Both the position numbers and the translations under genes were made by a program. A stretch of 24,596 nucleotides of DNA from CAYMLQ01 sp964390795 (lineage in GTDB: Bacteria > Verrucomicrobiota > Kiritimatiellia > RFP12 > UBA1067), in contig CAYMLQ010000047.1 of NCBI GenBank assembly GCA_964390795.1, positions 1 through 24,596 on the forward strand. Direction: 5' to 3'. The notes beneath the pieces were generated by a model, which was given only the letters and a program-made list of their open reading frames with translations, made no database searches and had not been told where the DNA came from. Positions 1 through 8,114 of this stretch are shown here, piece after piece (positions within the stretch are counted from its first letter, which is position 1; each line of letters begins with the position of its first letter).

Positions 1-98
1 ATGCCAATCATGGGAATCGGCATGTCGCCGGCCAAGCCTATGGGATGCTAGTGATGTGAAAACTATTCTGGATTGAAAAATCGGTTTTGTCGCAGCCC

Positions 99-905
99 CT
101 ATCGGCCGGCTGCCGCAGGCGCGGGCGGCCCACCGCCGTGACCGTCACGCCCGCCGCCGCGCCGCCCGAAGTTGGGCATCGTGGTGTTGTCGATGATCAC
201 CTGCATCTGGTCGGCGAACTCGCCGGCCTGCGAACCCTGATAGCCGACTGCGCGTCCGGTCTCTTCGAGCAGGAAACGGCGCTCCTCGCCGTACAATTCG
301 CCGAGCGCGCCCATCGCCGCTCCCATCTGCTGGTGCATCTCTTGGGTGTGCTCCACTCCGGGCTGTCCCATTTGCGCCATCAGCTCGTTGACCGTCGCCA
401 CGGTCTCCACCAGTTTCGCGTGATTCTCCTTTTGCGCGTCGGTCATGTTCTTGGTGTCAACGGCTGCAATGAACTCGGCCCGGTCCTGCGCCCGCTGCTC
501 CATGCTCTGGCGGAATTCCTCGCGGCGTTTCTGAATCTCGGCGTACTCTTCCGGCTTTTCCTTCTTCAATTGCTCCATGCGCTCCGTGAAGGACTGCCGG
601 GGTGGACGCTCGTCGCGCTTCTCTTCCGGAGGGTTCTTCGGCTCTTGAACACGTGCGGCCTCGCGGGCTGCGAGCGCCTTTTCCAGTTCAGCCACACGCC
701 TCCGCAACGCCTCATTCGCGGCTCGCTCCGCCGCCGTGTTCGTTACGGTCATCGTCCGGACTGTCGGCGTAAATCGGACCCGTTCTTCATGAACCGGCTC
801 GGGGGTCTTTTCCGGCACGATGAGCGCCTGCCGCACGCGCTCAAGCCCTGCGCCGACAACCAGACAAACCAGCGCACAGACAATGATAATCCCTGACCTC
901 CTCAT
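99..905 (-). CDS. Membrane-anchored coiled-coil protein of unknown function
   Basis: I do not recognise a named family. From the ATG at 905 the product is 268 residues. An N-terminal hydrophobic segment (roughly residues 3-21, rich in I, V, L, A and C) follows two arginines and should act as a signal anchor. About residues 55-150 are charged, rich in E, K, R, Q and A, with heptad-like spacing, and probably form a long helix or coiled coil (for example ELEKALAAREAARV). The C-terminus is low complexity, rich in Gly, Arg and Pro with one His (GRRGGGRDGHGGG). The layout recalls periplasmic helical proteins, but no Spy/CpxP motif is convincing. An in-frame ATG at 920 would add five residues; both starts have an AGGGG-like ribosome binding site 6-8 bases upstream, so the choice is uncertain. 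It lies 157 bases downstream of the DUF2723/TPR gene on the same strand. Confidence 0.7.
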   Translation of the reverse strand: MRRSGIIIVCALVCLVVGAGLERVRQALIVPEKTPEPVHEERVRFTPTVRTMTVTNTAAERAANEALRRRVAELEKALAAREAARVQEPKNPPEEKRDERPPRQSFTERMEQLKKEKPEEYAEIQKRREEFRQSMEQRAQDRAEFIAAVDTKNMTDAQKENHAKLVETVATVNELMAQMGQPGVEHTQEMHQQMGAAMGALGELYGEERRFLLEETGRAVGYQGSQAGEFADQMQVIIDNTTMPNFGRRGGGRDGHGGGPPAPAAAGR

Positions 906-1061
906 ACCTATCCCCCTCATGCGCGACCCCTATTCTCGCGCCACATTCGCTTATCGCGCAACCCGCGCCAGGCGTCATCCGAGGCTGAAGCACAAACATC
1001 CGCCCCATAAATTTCAATAAACGGCTTCCGCAGACTAAAATTGCCGAACCTCAAAAAACGA

Positions 1062-4000
1062 CTACTTCATGTCATTGATTTCTTTCAGCAGCGCATCAGG
1101 GATCGCGTGACTCGCTTGTGAAAGGGCCTCCAGCCGTTGCCGCACACCCTCCTTGTTGCCCAGCCTGACTTGAGCGTGAAGCAGAGTGAGCTGATAAGGC
1201 TGATGAGCGGGTTTGGCCGCGACGGCCGTTTCAGCAGCCTGAGCCGACTCTTCATATTTGCCAGCGTCAAACAGGATGCACGCCAGTGTGTCGAGCGCAG
1301 GCGGCAGTCCGGGCTCCAGAGCCAATGCCTTCCGGGCAGCCGTTTCGGCCTCGGGCAACCGCTTTTGCCGCCGAAGGTTCTCCGCAAGATCGTTGTACGC
1401 CACGGCCGTCGCCTGCCTTTCAGTACTACGCCGCAAGAAATCTTCGGACTCTTTCAGCGACCCACGCGCCAGCAGCGACGAGCCCAGCAGGTAGTTCGCG
1501 AGCGCGTGATCAGGATCGACACCAAGCAGTTTACGCGCATCCACTTCAGTGAACTCGGAGTTACCGATGGCGAGGTCTAATTTCAACACGGCAGACCAGA
1601 TGTCCGGCATCGCGGCGTTCTGGGAAAGAGCGCTGAGCAGACACAGCCGGGCTTCCCTGAAGAAACCCGGACCCTTGCAGCGCAACGCCATTCCCCTGAC
1701 CGCATGCAACAGAAAGTGGTCAGCTGTCTTGAGGGCGCGCTGCATATCCGGCAGGAGCTGGCGTTCGACAAATTGGATGTCCCCTCGGTCGAGCAGTTGC
1801 TCGGCCAGCAAGGCCCAATAGCGGAAATCGGAAGGCTCCTCGCGCGTTGCTGCCTCAAGCAATTTGATCACGCGCTCGGTCTCACCCTTCAAAATAGCGA
1901 GGGTCACGGTCTGATAGCGGAGCACGAGGGGATCAATGCCCGCGTCCAGCGCCTTCCGGAGCCACGCCTCGGCTTCCTGCGGCTTCTTCAGCTCAAGCAT
2001 CAGCATGCATAGGCCGCTCAGCGCATCCTTGTTTGCCGAGTCCTTCTCAAGCACGGCAAGATAGCAGCTTTCCGCTTGGGCCGTGTCACCGGACTGCAGA
2101 TAGAGTGCGGCGTTGCTGATCAGCGTGACAACCCCCGTGCGTTCGGTGAGCAATTGCGCCTTGCGAATTTTGTCCGCAGCAATCGTTCGCGCGCCGAGCG
2201 AGGACCACATCTCGGTCTGTTGCCGATAGAACTCCTGTTTCCGGATCGTCCCGTGGTTCTGAAGGATCCATGTGGTGTCCCGAAGACTCCGGACGTGGGC
2301 GCTTGCAACCGCGAGCTTCATCCTCTTTTTCAGCATTGCGACCGCCTCTGGGTGCAGCTTGTGAAGCTGGGTCAACTCATAGGCATTGATCGCCGCGCTG
2401 ACGTTCTGCGGGTCGATGGCGGAGCTGCGGACATAGGAAGCGTAAGCGGCTTCTGGCTCACCCTGTTCCTCAAGTAACACGCCAAGCTCATTGGCTGCAA
2501 AGCCGGCTTTCATCCGAAGCATCGTCCTGAGCCCGCCCACAGTCCCATAGTCGGGATACTGCTCGGCCAAAAGTGGCGCAATGCGGCCGACGAGCGCCCG
2601 ATTCTGCTCCACCAGGTCAGCCGTATCGGGCCTGACGCCTGCCCGCAACCCACCGAACAACACGCCTTCCGGGATAGCTCGGTAGCCACAGGCGGTCCAG
2701 ATGTCCGGCATCGCGAAAAGGACTGCCTTACCTCCCGCGCCTGGATCCGTGTTGAACCATTCCATTACGAACCGCACCGTGCTGATCGAAAGCGCATTTT
2801 GCAGACGCTGTCGGTTTAACCCCTCAAAAAGCGGGCTAACGGCGATACACCGCCTCATGCTCTCGTTTTCTTTTGGAACCGGCCGGGGACGCAACGTGAC
2901 CAGCGTGATTGGCCTTTGGAGCAGATGGGCTTGAATCAGCAGGTGGTTGTCCAACAAGCCGTTTGAGACGAGACAGGTGCGCCCCTTCATCGCATCCAGC
3001 ATCTCTCGTGAGATCCGGTCGGCGAACGCCCCCCGGCGCGCATCAACCGTACGAAAACTGCGGAAAGGCGTCACAAGCGCCAGCAGCAAAACCAGCGGAA
3101 GGAGTCCTCCCGCAACCCCCTTCAGGATGCCGCGCCTTGGCTGGAGCACGTCCTCCTGCGAAACCGATGAGTCCGCCTCCGACACCCGCTCGTCCGGTGC
3201 GGCGAAGACGAGCAGGCAGGCGGCGACGACGCAGGCAACGGAAACAGCCGCGACCGCAGTTCCGAAGACCGGCAGGTGGCCGCTCATCTGATACAGAAAA
3301 AACGGTGAGAAGGATAGATTCAAGAGCGCCGGTATCGCGGCAAGCGTCAGCAGAAACAAGCAAACAAGGGCGTTTGCCCGCTGCTCTTTGAACACGACCT
3401 GTTGGCCGAACAGAAGGATGACCGCAGGGCAGCCGACCTGGATACATACCAACAGCCAGCCCGAAGTCGGAAAGAAGGATCGCACTTCTGCAAGGTGGTG
3501 ATGGGCTAATGCTCGCGCGTAGGAAACGCTGACACCCCTCAGTGTAGAGATGACAGCACCGTCTGTGTTCAGCCAATACGCGCAGGCCGCGAGCGCGAAG
3601 CCGAGCAGCCCGGCGAGAGCAAGCACACACAGCCAGGCGGCCCGTTGGGAAGACAGCAGAAACTGCCTAAAAAGCAAGAAGGCGTAACACGGAAGAAGCA
3701 GCAAGAAAGCCGCAGAGTCGAACAGGCCCAGAACAAAGAGGACAACGGACAACGCCAGCCTGATCAAACCGCGCGAATCGTGGCCAAGCGGAAATAGGCA
3801 CAGGGACGACAGCGCCAGAAGCAACGCCAGCAGCCCGTTGTCCAACCGAGTGGCGGCGGACCACGTAGGCACCATGTACGTCAGAAGAAACGCTGCGACC
3901 AGCCCGCCGGCGATCGCGATCTTCAGCACGCGGCCATTGAAGCGCTCCACCTCCGGAGGAAGGACGGACGCCTCGATTTCGTCCTCCTCTTCGGACAGCT

Positions 4001-4358
4001 CGTCCCGCGCTCCCCCACCCGCATCCTCACAGGCGGAGAACAGAATCGTACGACCCACCAGATAGTAGAGCAACATCGCGCAAAGCGTTCCGCAGGCGGC
4101 GGAGAACAGGTTCAGCCTGACGATCAAAGACAACACGTCAAGATCGGCGACCCGCTGGACCACGCGCGAAAAGAGCGGGTGTGCGATGCCCGAGCGAGGA
4201 ACCAGTCCCGCAGCCTCCGCGACCAAGGCCGCCGAGTATCCGGGATAAGACACGTGTGATAACGAGAGTAGGTTCGTCGCCAGCGCAACGGCCCCAGCAA
4301 CCGGCAGAAACAGCCAGAGCCGCTTGGACAACTGAAGAACGGCGGGGTGTAATCGCAT
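1062..4358 (-). CDS. Large multi-pass membrane protein with C-terminal TPR repeats (DUF2723-like)
   Basis: The product is 1098 residues from the ATG at 4358. The N-terminal 420 or so residues are strongly hydrophobic with about ten predicted membrane spans. Residues 30-100 read like the start of a DUF2723 (GT117, protein-O-mannosyltransferase-like) domain: a YPGY stretch, then GIAHPLF, then RLNLFSAACGTL leading into a membrane helix. The acidic DSGE-type motif usual at the head of DUF2723 seems absent, replaced by YSAA. From about residue 620 onward there are repeated TPR-like helical hairpins (for example AVAYNDLAENLRRQKRLPEAETAARKALALEP). DUF2723-TPR fusions are familiar in PVC-group genomes and are usually linked to surface glycosylation or assembly, but no activity is proven here. 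I chose 4358 because AGGGAG precedes it by 9 bases and because a start at 4418 would translate through an intrinsic terminator. It follows the PEP-CTERM gene on the same strand. Confidence 0.8.
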   Translation of the reverse strand: MRLHPAVLQLSKRLWLFLPVAGAVALATNLLSLSHVSYPGYSAALVAEAAGLVPRSGIAHPLFSRVVQRVADLDVLSLIVRLNLFSAACGTLCAMLLYYLVGRTILFSACEDAGGGARDELSEEEDEIEASVLPPEVERFNGRVLKIAIAGGLVAAFLLTYMVPTWSAATRLDNGLLALLLALSSLCLFPLGHDSRGLIRLALSVVLFVLGLFDSAAFLLLLPCYAFLLFRQFLLSSQRAAWLCVLALAGLLGFALAACAYWLNTDGAVISTLRGVSVSYARALAHHHLAEVRSFFPTSGWLLVCIQVGCPAVILLFGQQVVFKEQRANALVCLFLLTLAAIPALLNLSFSPFFLYQMSGHLPVFGTAVAAVSVACVVAACLLVFAAPDERVSEADSSVSQEDVLQPRRGILKGVAGGLLPLVLLLALVTPFRSFRTVDARRGAFADRISREMLDAMKGRTCLVSNGLLDNHLLIQAHLLQRPITLVTLRPRPVPKENESMRRCIAVSPLFEGLNRQRLQNALSISTVRFVMEWFNTDPGAGGKAVLFAMPDIWTACGYRAIPEGVLFGGLRAGVRPDTADLVEQNRALVGRIAPLLAEQYPDYGTVGGLRTMLRMKAGFAANELGVLLEEQGEPEAAYASYVRSSAIDPQNVSAAINAYELTQLHKLHPEAVAMLKKRMKLAVASAHVRSLRDTTWILQNHGTIRKQEFYRQQTEMWSSLGARTIAADKIRKAQLLTERTGVVTLISNAALYLQSGDTAQAESCYLAVLEKDSANKDALSGLCMLMLELKKPQEAEAWLRKALDAGIDPLVLRYQTVTLAILKGETERVIKLLEAATREEPSDFRYWALLAEQLLDRGDIQFVERQLLPDMQRALKTADHFLLHAVRGMALRCKGPGFFREARLCLLSALSQNAAMPDIWSAVLKLDLAIGNSEFTEVDARKLLGVDPDHALANYLLGSSLLARGSLKESEDFLRRSTERQATAVAYNDLAENLRRQKRLPEAETAARKALALEPGLPPALDTLACILFDAGKYEESAQAAETAVAAKPAHQPYQLTLLHAQVRLGNKEGVRQRLEALSQASHAIPDALLKEINDMK

Positions 4359-4377
4359 GACGCATAACTCCCTGCTG

Positions 4378-4412
4378 AAAAAATAAAGGCCGCCGAACGA
4401 CGTCCGCGGCCT
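4378..4412 (-). terminator. Intrinsic terminator after the PEP-CTERM gene
   Basis: On the minus strand AGGCCGC (4412-4406) and GCGGCCT (4393-4387) form a perfect 7-bp GC-rich stem with a 12-base loop, followed at once by TTATTTTTT. The stem begins 37 bases after the PEP-CTERM stop codon and the U-tract ends 19 bases before the DUF2723/TPR start. It may end the upstream transcript or act as a read-through attenuator for the membrane-protein gene. Confidence 0.8.
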
Positions 4413-4449
4413 CTGCATAACAAACCGGTATGTGTTCGCTTACGTTTGA

Positions 4450-5178
4450 TCACACCGCTTTGCCGCGGGGGGTGCGACGGCGGAGCCCCGCGACGGCACA
4501 CCCAAGCGCCAACAGCGCAAGGCTCGTGGGCTCCGGCACAAAATTATACGTGATCTTGATGACAGCCGATGAATCGGCCGGGCCACCCGAGTAAAACACG
4601 CCTCCAACCTGCGTGCTGCTCGAGGCCTGATTCGCTATGTAGTCGAGAGCGAGTTGTCCAGAGCCGACATAGCCGTCAAGATTTGACGTCCGCGTTCCTG
4701 ATATTGAAGCCACGGTCGGAGAGTTCACATTTGAACCGTCCATTCTAAACTTATCTCCCTCACTGCCAGAGTTATACACCCCTGTCGCATCGCCCTGATT
4801 GCCTAAGAGCGTTTGCTCGCCAGAGTTCATTGTCGCGTACTGCGTAAGGGTCGTGTCGGTCGGCAGCGAAGAATCCCACACCCCGCGCTGCGTGATACGA
4901 CCACTGGCACCCCACGTGACGGTCACATATGCCGGTGTATCAGCCGCATCGTTGTCGACCGCATAATAGCCACCCCACGCATTAACCGTCAGCTCGATCG
5001 TGACTGACGTCAGTGTGCGCGTCCCTCCCTGCGAATCGAACTTGTCGAAAAGCAAGTTATACGTGGTGTCAACGCCAGGCGTGAACGCAGAAACCGTCAA
5101 CGTCTGCTCAATCGACTCCGCGCGGGCCATACCGGCCAACGCCAAAACCGCGACAGCCAATAAACTCATTTTTTTCAT
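4450..5178 (-). CDS. PEP-CTERM sorting-domain protein, probable choice-of-anchor E type
   Basis: This 242-residue secreted protein begins with a signal peptide (MKKMSLLAVAVLALAGMARA, cleavage before ESI). The central region, about residues 21-215, is beta-rich and full of Thr, Ser, Gly and Asp. Its opening (LLFDKFDSQGGTRTLTSVTIEL) resembles the choice-of-anchor E domain found in many PEP-CTERM proteins. The C-terminus is a textbook PEP-CTERM signal: VPEPTSLALLALGCAVAGLRRR, that is a VPEP motif, a hydrophobic helix and an Arg cluster. In known systems an exosortase cleaves at the PEP motif and the protein goes to the exopolysaccharide or cell surface; no exosortase is visible in the window. 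The start is supported by GAGGG 9 bases upstream. The gene ends at a strong intrinsic terminator and is preceded by a long gene-free region. Confidence 0.9.
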   Translation of the reverse strand: MKKMSLLAVAVLALAGMARAESIEQTLTVSAFTPGVDTTYNLLFDKFDSQGGTRTLTSVTIELTVNAWGGYYAVDNDAADTPAYVTVTWGASGRITQRGVWDSSLPTDTTLTQYATMNSGEQTLLGNQGDATGVYNSGSEGDKFRMDGSNVNSPTVASISGTRTSNLDGYVGSGQLALDYIANQASSSTQVGGVFYSGGPADSSAVIKITYNFVPEPTSLALLALGCAVAGLRRRTPRGKAV

Positions 5179-5749
5179 AGGTTACTACCCTCACCAAACC
5201 GATTACCCGGCATTAAACCTAATCACCCGGTACGGCGTTATTTAACAGTGCGTGACAGTCGCACGTCAAGATGAAATTTATACTATCTTTGTCCCTGTCC
5301 ATGCACAGGGTCGACACACCTCTTAAACCGGCCCAGATGTGTCGTCGTAAATATCTTAAATAAAGCTAGATACGTCAACAAGATTTCGATTATTATGACA
5401 TGTCAACGGAGACGTTACGTGACCCTCTTGAACCCGTTTCTCAGCCCTTGCGTTCAGATCGAGCGGTCATATTCCCAAGAAGCGTGATGAATAGTAACAG
5501 CGGATGGATCTCTGTCGTGAGGAGCATTCGTGTGAGAAATCCTATTTCAAGCGACCGTAAAAACCCTACTTACATATAATGAATTCTCGTATATGCAACA
5601 GGCCCAGCGCCTGCACGTATTTTGCCGACAGTGCGCCCAGTCGCGCGGTCATCTCTTTTTCAAATCAGAAGCCCAAACAGAAGTCAGGCTCATCATCGCA
5701 AGAATACAGTTCCGTATCTGTTTCGTCCCACTCAGCATAATCGTTCGCC
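5179..5749. other. 571-bp gene-free region
   Basis: This stretch lies between the PEP-CTERM start and the FAD oxidoreductase stop. It is visibly more AT-rich than its neighbours. Short open frames here lack ribosome binding sites and protein-like composition. It holds the promoter candidates given separately, a hairpin-capable inverted repeat CCCTGT-N6-ACAGGG at 5293-5310, and a perfect 10-bp palindrome TGACATGTCA at 5396-5405. The palindromes could be regulator sites. No tRNA, small RNA or convincing terminator for the oxidoreductase gene was recognised. Confidence 0.5.
5240..5269 (-). promoter_or_regulatory. Candidate sigma-70-like promoter for the PEP-CTERM gene
   Basis: On the minus strand TTGACG (5269-5264) is followed after 18 bases by TTAAAT (5245-5240). 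That would give a leader of about 55 bases before the ATG at 5178. A second candidate, TTGACG (5378-5373), 17 bases, GATATT (5355-5350), lies further upstream. Both -10 boxes match the consensus at only four of six positions, so neither is secure. Confidence 0.3.
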
Positions 5750-7969
5750 TCACTCGCCCAGCCACACCCAGCGTACGCCGTCGGTCACCACGCGGCCGTC
5801 GAGCGCATCGCCGTTGCGGATTTCAACGAACCCCGCGTCGCCCGCCTTGAAACGGTACTCGCCCAGCGCCGCGAAGGGGAAGGGCGTAGACTCCTTGCGC
5901 TGATCCACTTCCATCTTGGCCGTACCCTCCGCGTGACGGACCGTCACCGGCACCTTCGTAGCCTGCGACCTCTCCGGCCGGAAACAGAGGCACACCTGAT
6001 ACCGCCCGTCGAGCGGCAGCACCGGCTGGAAGCGGGCGCGGGCCGGCCCGACCTTGCCTTTGCGCACCGCGTCGCGCTGCATGCCGGGGCCGACAAACAC
6101 ATCCGGCACGCGCGTGCGGTCCGGCAAGACAATCTCAGGATAGACGCCCAGCCACCCGCCGAACAGGTCCGCATCGAAATCGTCCATCGTCACGTCCCGA
6201 CCCAGCGCCGCGCCGACCGGCACCTCGGCGCTCGCCAGATACCGCCGCCCCTTCGCGTCCTCCACGAGCAGGCTCACCGAGTAGCGCTTCTCAAGCACGA
6301 AAGAGTGCTGTTCTTTCTGCTTTTTCGACGCCACCGTCCCGTTGCCCTCGAAGTCCCACCAGACGTTCTTGAGCGGATCTTTGAGAGCCTTCGCCTCAAT
6401 CGTGAAGCTCACCGCCTCTCCTGCTTTCGGATGTTTCGGCGTCCAGACGATGCTGGCCTGCGGCTGAGCGCTCGCGTCAACGACCGCGCCCTCTTTCTGA
6501 AGCAACCCGCGCAGCGCGTCGGTGTTCACGTTCTGCACCGCCGTCTTCTCCGCCAGCGCCAGATGCGCCGCATCGCCCGCCGCATGCCCCAGCATCATGT
6601 AGACCGGCTCCATGCGCAAGGAGCAGTACGCCACATGCGTCGCGGAGAGGCAGACCGGCACCAGCAGGTTGCCCGGCTCCACCGGCGTGAGGCAGGCGTA
6701 AGGGATTGCGTAGTTATCGACCGACACGTGACGCGTGTGATCCTTCTCGATTTTCCCATCATTGAGCACTTCCTGCACGGTGTGGCAGTCTACGCCGTAG
6801 CTGCCCGCGCACACGCTGTCCGCCTTGTAGCGGTTCTGCGTCAAATCCTTTTCGCTGAGTACATAGCGCCCAATCATGCGGCGCGCCTCGCGCACATAGA
6901 GCTGGAACGGAAAGTGCCCGTTGTCCGTAAACTCGTCTTTCGGCAGGCCCCACGTGCGCGTCTCGCTTCTGAACGCCTCGGGCAACTCCGGATCGTTCTG
7001 CACATAATAGAGACGGCTCTGGAAGTAGTCGCGGATGCGGTTCGCGATGTGTTCGCGCGTAGCCCAGTCGCCTTCCGCGTAACCTTCGCTGTTACCGACG
7101 AAATCACACCAGTTCGCGTCGAACTTACCGTTCGGCCCCACCTTCTCCGTGGTCGTGAAGAAGTCGCCGAAGCCTTTGATGCGTCCGCTTTTTGCGCGCT
7201 CGCCGTCCGTCGCGCGGAACGGCGCGGGATCGTAGCGCTCCGGCTTCGGGAACAACACGCGGTTCGTGGTGGTCCAGGTGACCGCGACGCGGTAGTTGTA
7301 GGCCATGGTGCGGTGGTCGCCGAGCCCGCGCTGGGCCTTGGGCCCGGCGCTGACGCCTGCCAGCGTCTCGCCGTATTCCGCGCGGCCCTCGCGCCCCACG
7401 CGGTAAGGCACGCGCGCGCCGGCCATGAGGTCGCCCTCGTAGCTCGCGTCGATGAAGATCCCGCCCGCGAAGGTGCGCGTACACCTGGCCGCGAGATCCT
7501 CGGTCGTCAGCGTCGCGACGCGGTTGCTCACGACGGTCGCGCCTTCATACCGGTTGCGCGGAAAACGCGAGATGCGCGGGGCCTGCTCGGCCAGCATCTG
7601 CTCGAACACGAGTTCCGCAACCTTGGGCTCGAACACGATCCCGCTGCGGCACGCCTTGGCCTGAGCGGAGCCCTCTCCGTAGGTCTTGACGTAGTGGGCT
7701 GCCACGCGCTTGAAAAAGTCGTCCGCAAGGCCGCCCACGGTGGCGCGGTCGCCGATGTCCGTGGCCACCAGCCCGCCGCTCACCACGCCGCCCACGTGCG
7801 CGTTGATGTCGATCAACGCCACGGTGTGGCCCTGCCGCGCCGCAGCGACCGCCGCCATCACGCCCGCCGGCGTGCCGCCGTACACGATGACCTCGGCCGT
7901 GATCGGCGGTTCAGCGGCACACAAGACTCCCACGGACATCATCCATGCTGTGATACATAGTCTCTGCAT
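5750..7969 (-). CDS. Secreted FAD-dependent oxidoreductase with PKD-like and golvesin-like C-terminal domains
   Basis: The product is 739 residues from the ATG at 7969, which gives a clean signal peptide (MQRLCITAWMMSVGVLCAA). Residues 25-60 form a dinucleotide-binding fold: VIVYGGTPAGVMAAVAAARQG followed by an acidic strand end and HVGGVVSGGL. This matches the FAD_oxidored family (PF12831), common in glycan-degradation loci of PVC bacteria. About residues 505-590 look like an Ig/PKD module (WWDFEGNG, then YSVSLLVEDAKG). The last 150 residues resemble the golvesin or xanthan-lyase C-terminal domain (GRYQVCLCFRP, VTVRHAEGTAKMEVDQR, LGEYRFKAGDAGFVEI, VVTDGVRWV), probably a beta-sandwich for carbohydrate or surface binding. 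It is the last gene of the sulfatase-GH2 block. The substrate is unknown; oxidation of a sugar hydroxyl is an inference from context. An upstream start at 8002 would spoil the signal peptide. Confidence 0.85.
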   Translation of the reverse strand: MQRLCITAWMMSVGVLCAAEPPITAEVIVYGGTPAGVMAAVAAARQGHTVALIDINAHVGGVVSGGLVATDIGDRATVGGLADDFFKRVAAHYVKTYGEGSAQAKACRSGIVFEPKVAELVFEQMLAEQAPRISRFPRNRYEGATVVSNRVATLTTEDLAARCTRTFAGGIFIDASYEGDLMAGARVPYRVGREGRAEYGETLAGVSAGPKAQRGLGDHRTMAYNYRVAVTWTTTNRVLFPKPERYDPAPFRATDGERAKSGRIKGFGDFFTTTEKVGPNGKFDANWCDFVGNSEGYAEGDWATREHIANRIRDYFQSRLYYVQNDPELPEAFRSETRTWGLPKDEFTDNGHFPFQLYVREARRMIGRYVLSEKDLTQNRYKADSVCAGSYGVDCHTVQEVLNDGKIEKDHTRHVSVDNYAIPYACLTPVEPGNLLVPVCLSATHVAYCSLRMEPVYMMLGHAAGDAAHLALAEKTAVQNVNTDALRGLLQKEGAVVDASAQPQASIVWTPKHPKAGEAVSFTIEAKALKDPLKNVWWDFEGNGTVASKKQKEQHSFVLEKRYSVSLLVEDAKGRRYLASAEVPVGAALGRDVTMDDFDADLFGGWLGVYPEIVLPDRTRVPDVFVGPGMQRDAVRKGKVGPARARFQPVLPLDGRYQVCLCFRPERSQATKVPVTVRHAEGTAKMEVDQRKESTPFPFAALGEYRFKAGDAGFVEIRNGDALDGRVVTDGVRWVWLGE

Positions 7970-8000
7970 TTTCTCGCATTCCCTTGTGGCGCGGGCGTTC

Positions 8001-8066
8001 AACCCACGGTCTCATCACGGACTAGAAGCCCGGAACGGGCTCTTGAAAACAGCAAACCTGTGGGTT
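8001..8066. repeat. Nested palindromic element between the GH2 and FAD genes
   Basis: The outer arms are AACCCAC (8001-8007) and GTGGGTT (8060-8066); with one bulged base they extend to a 10-bp stem (AACCCACGGT with ACC-t-GTGGGTT). Inside is a perfect hairpin AGCCCG-GAA-CGGGCT at 8027-8041. The unit fills most of the space between two genes read in the same direction. It could be a REP- or MITE-like dispersed repeat, or a transcript hairpin that protects or ends the upstream message. There is no U-tract, so a plain intrinsic terminator is unlikely. Confidence 0.6.
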
Positions 8067-8114
8067 ATCTGGGGCTTTGAATGCAAACCATAACATCCGC
8101 CATCGTATTCCCCA

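Noticed and set aside
1..98. Possible gene ends or starts at the left edge (short plus-strand frame to 51, minus-strand ATG near 24)
   Set aside because: Only a few codons are visible, with no ribosome site or recognisable peptide. An imperfect ATGCC/GGCAT inverted repeat at 1-23 is too weak to name.
1062..4358. The membrane protein next to the PEP-CTERM gene as an exosortase
   Set aside because: No exosortase Cys, Arg and His signature was found in the membrane part, and the long TPR half and DUF2723-like head fit another family.
5933..7960. A 675-codon open frame on the plus strand opposite the FAD oxidoreductase (similar long frames at 9249-10847 and 11458-13041)
   Set aside because: They are mirror frames of GC-rich genes. 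Their translations are rich in Arg, His and Ala without domain signatures, and the minus-strand proteins have clear motifs and signal peptides.
8001..8066. Hammerhead-ribozyme-like GTGATGAG on the minus strand inside the palindrome
   Set aside because: The core needs CTGATGA and a GAAA on the other side; here the first base is G and there is only GAAC, so the fold is not supported.
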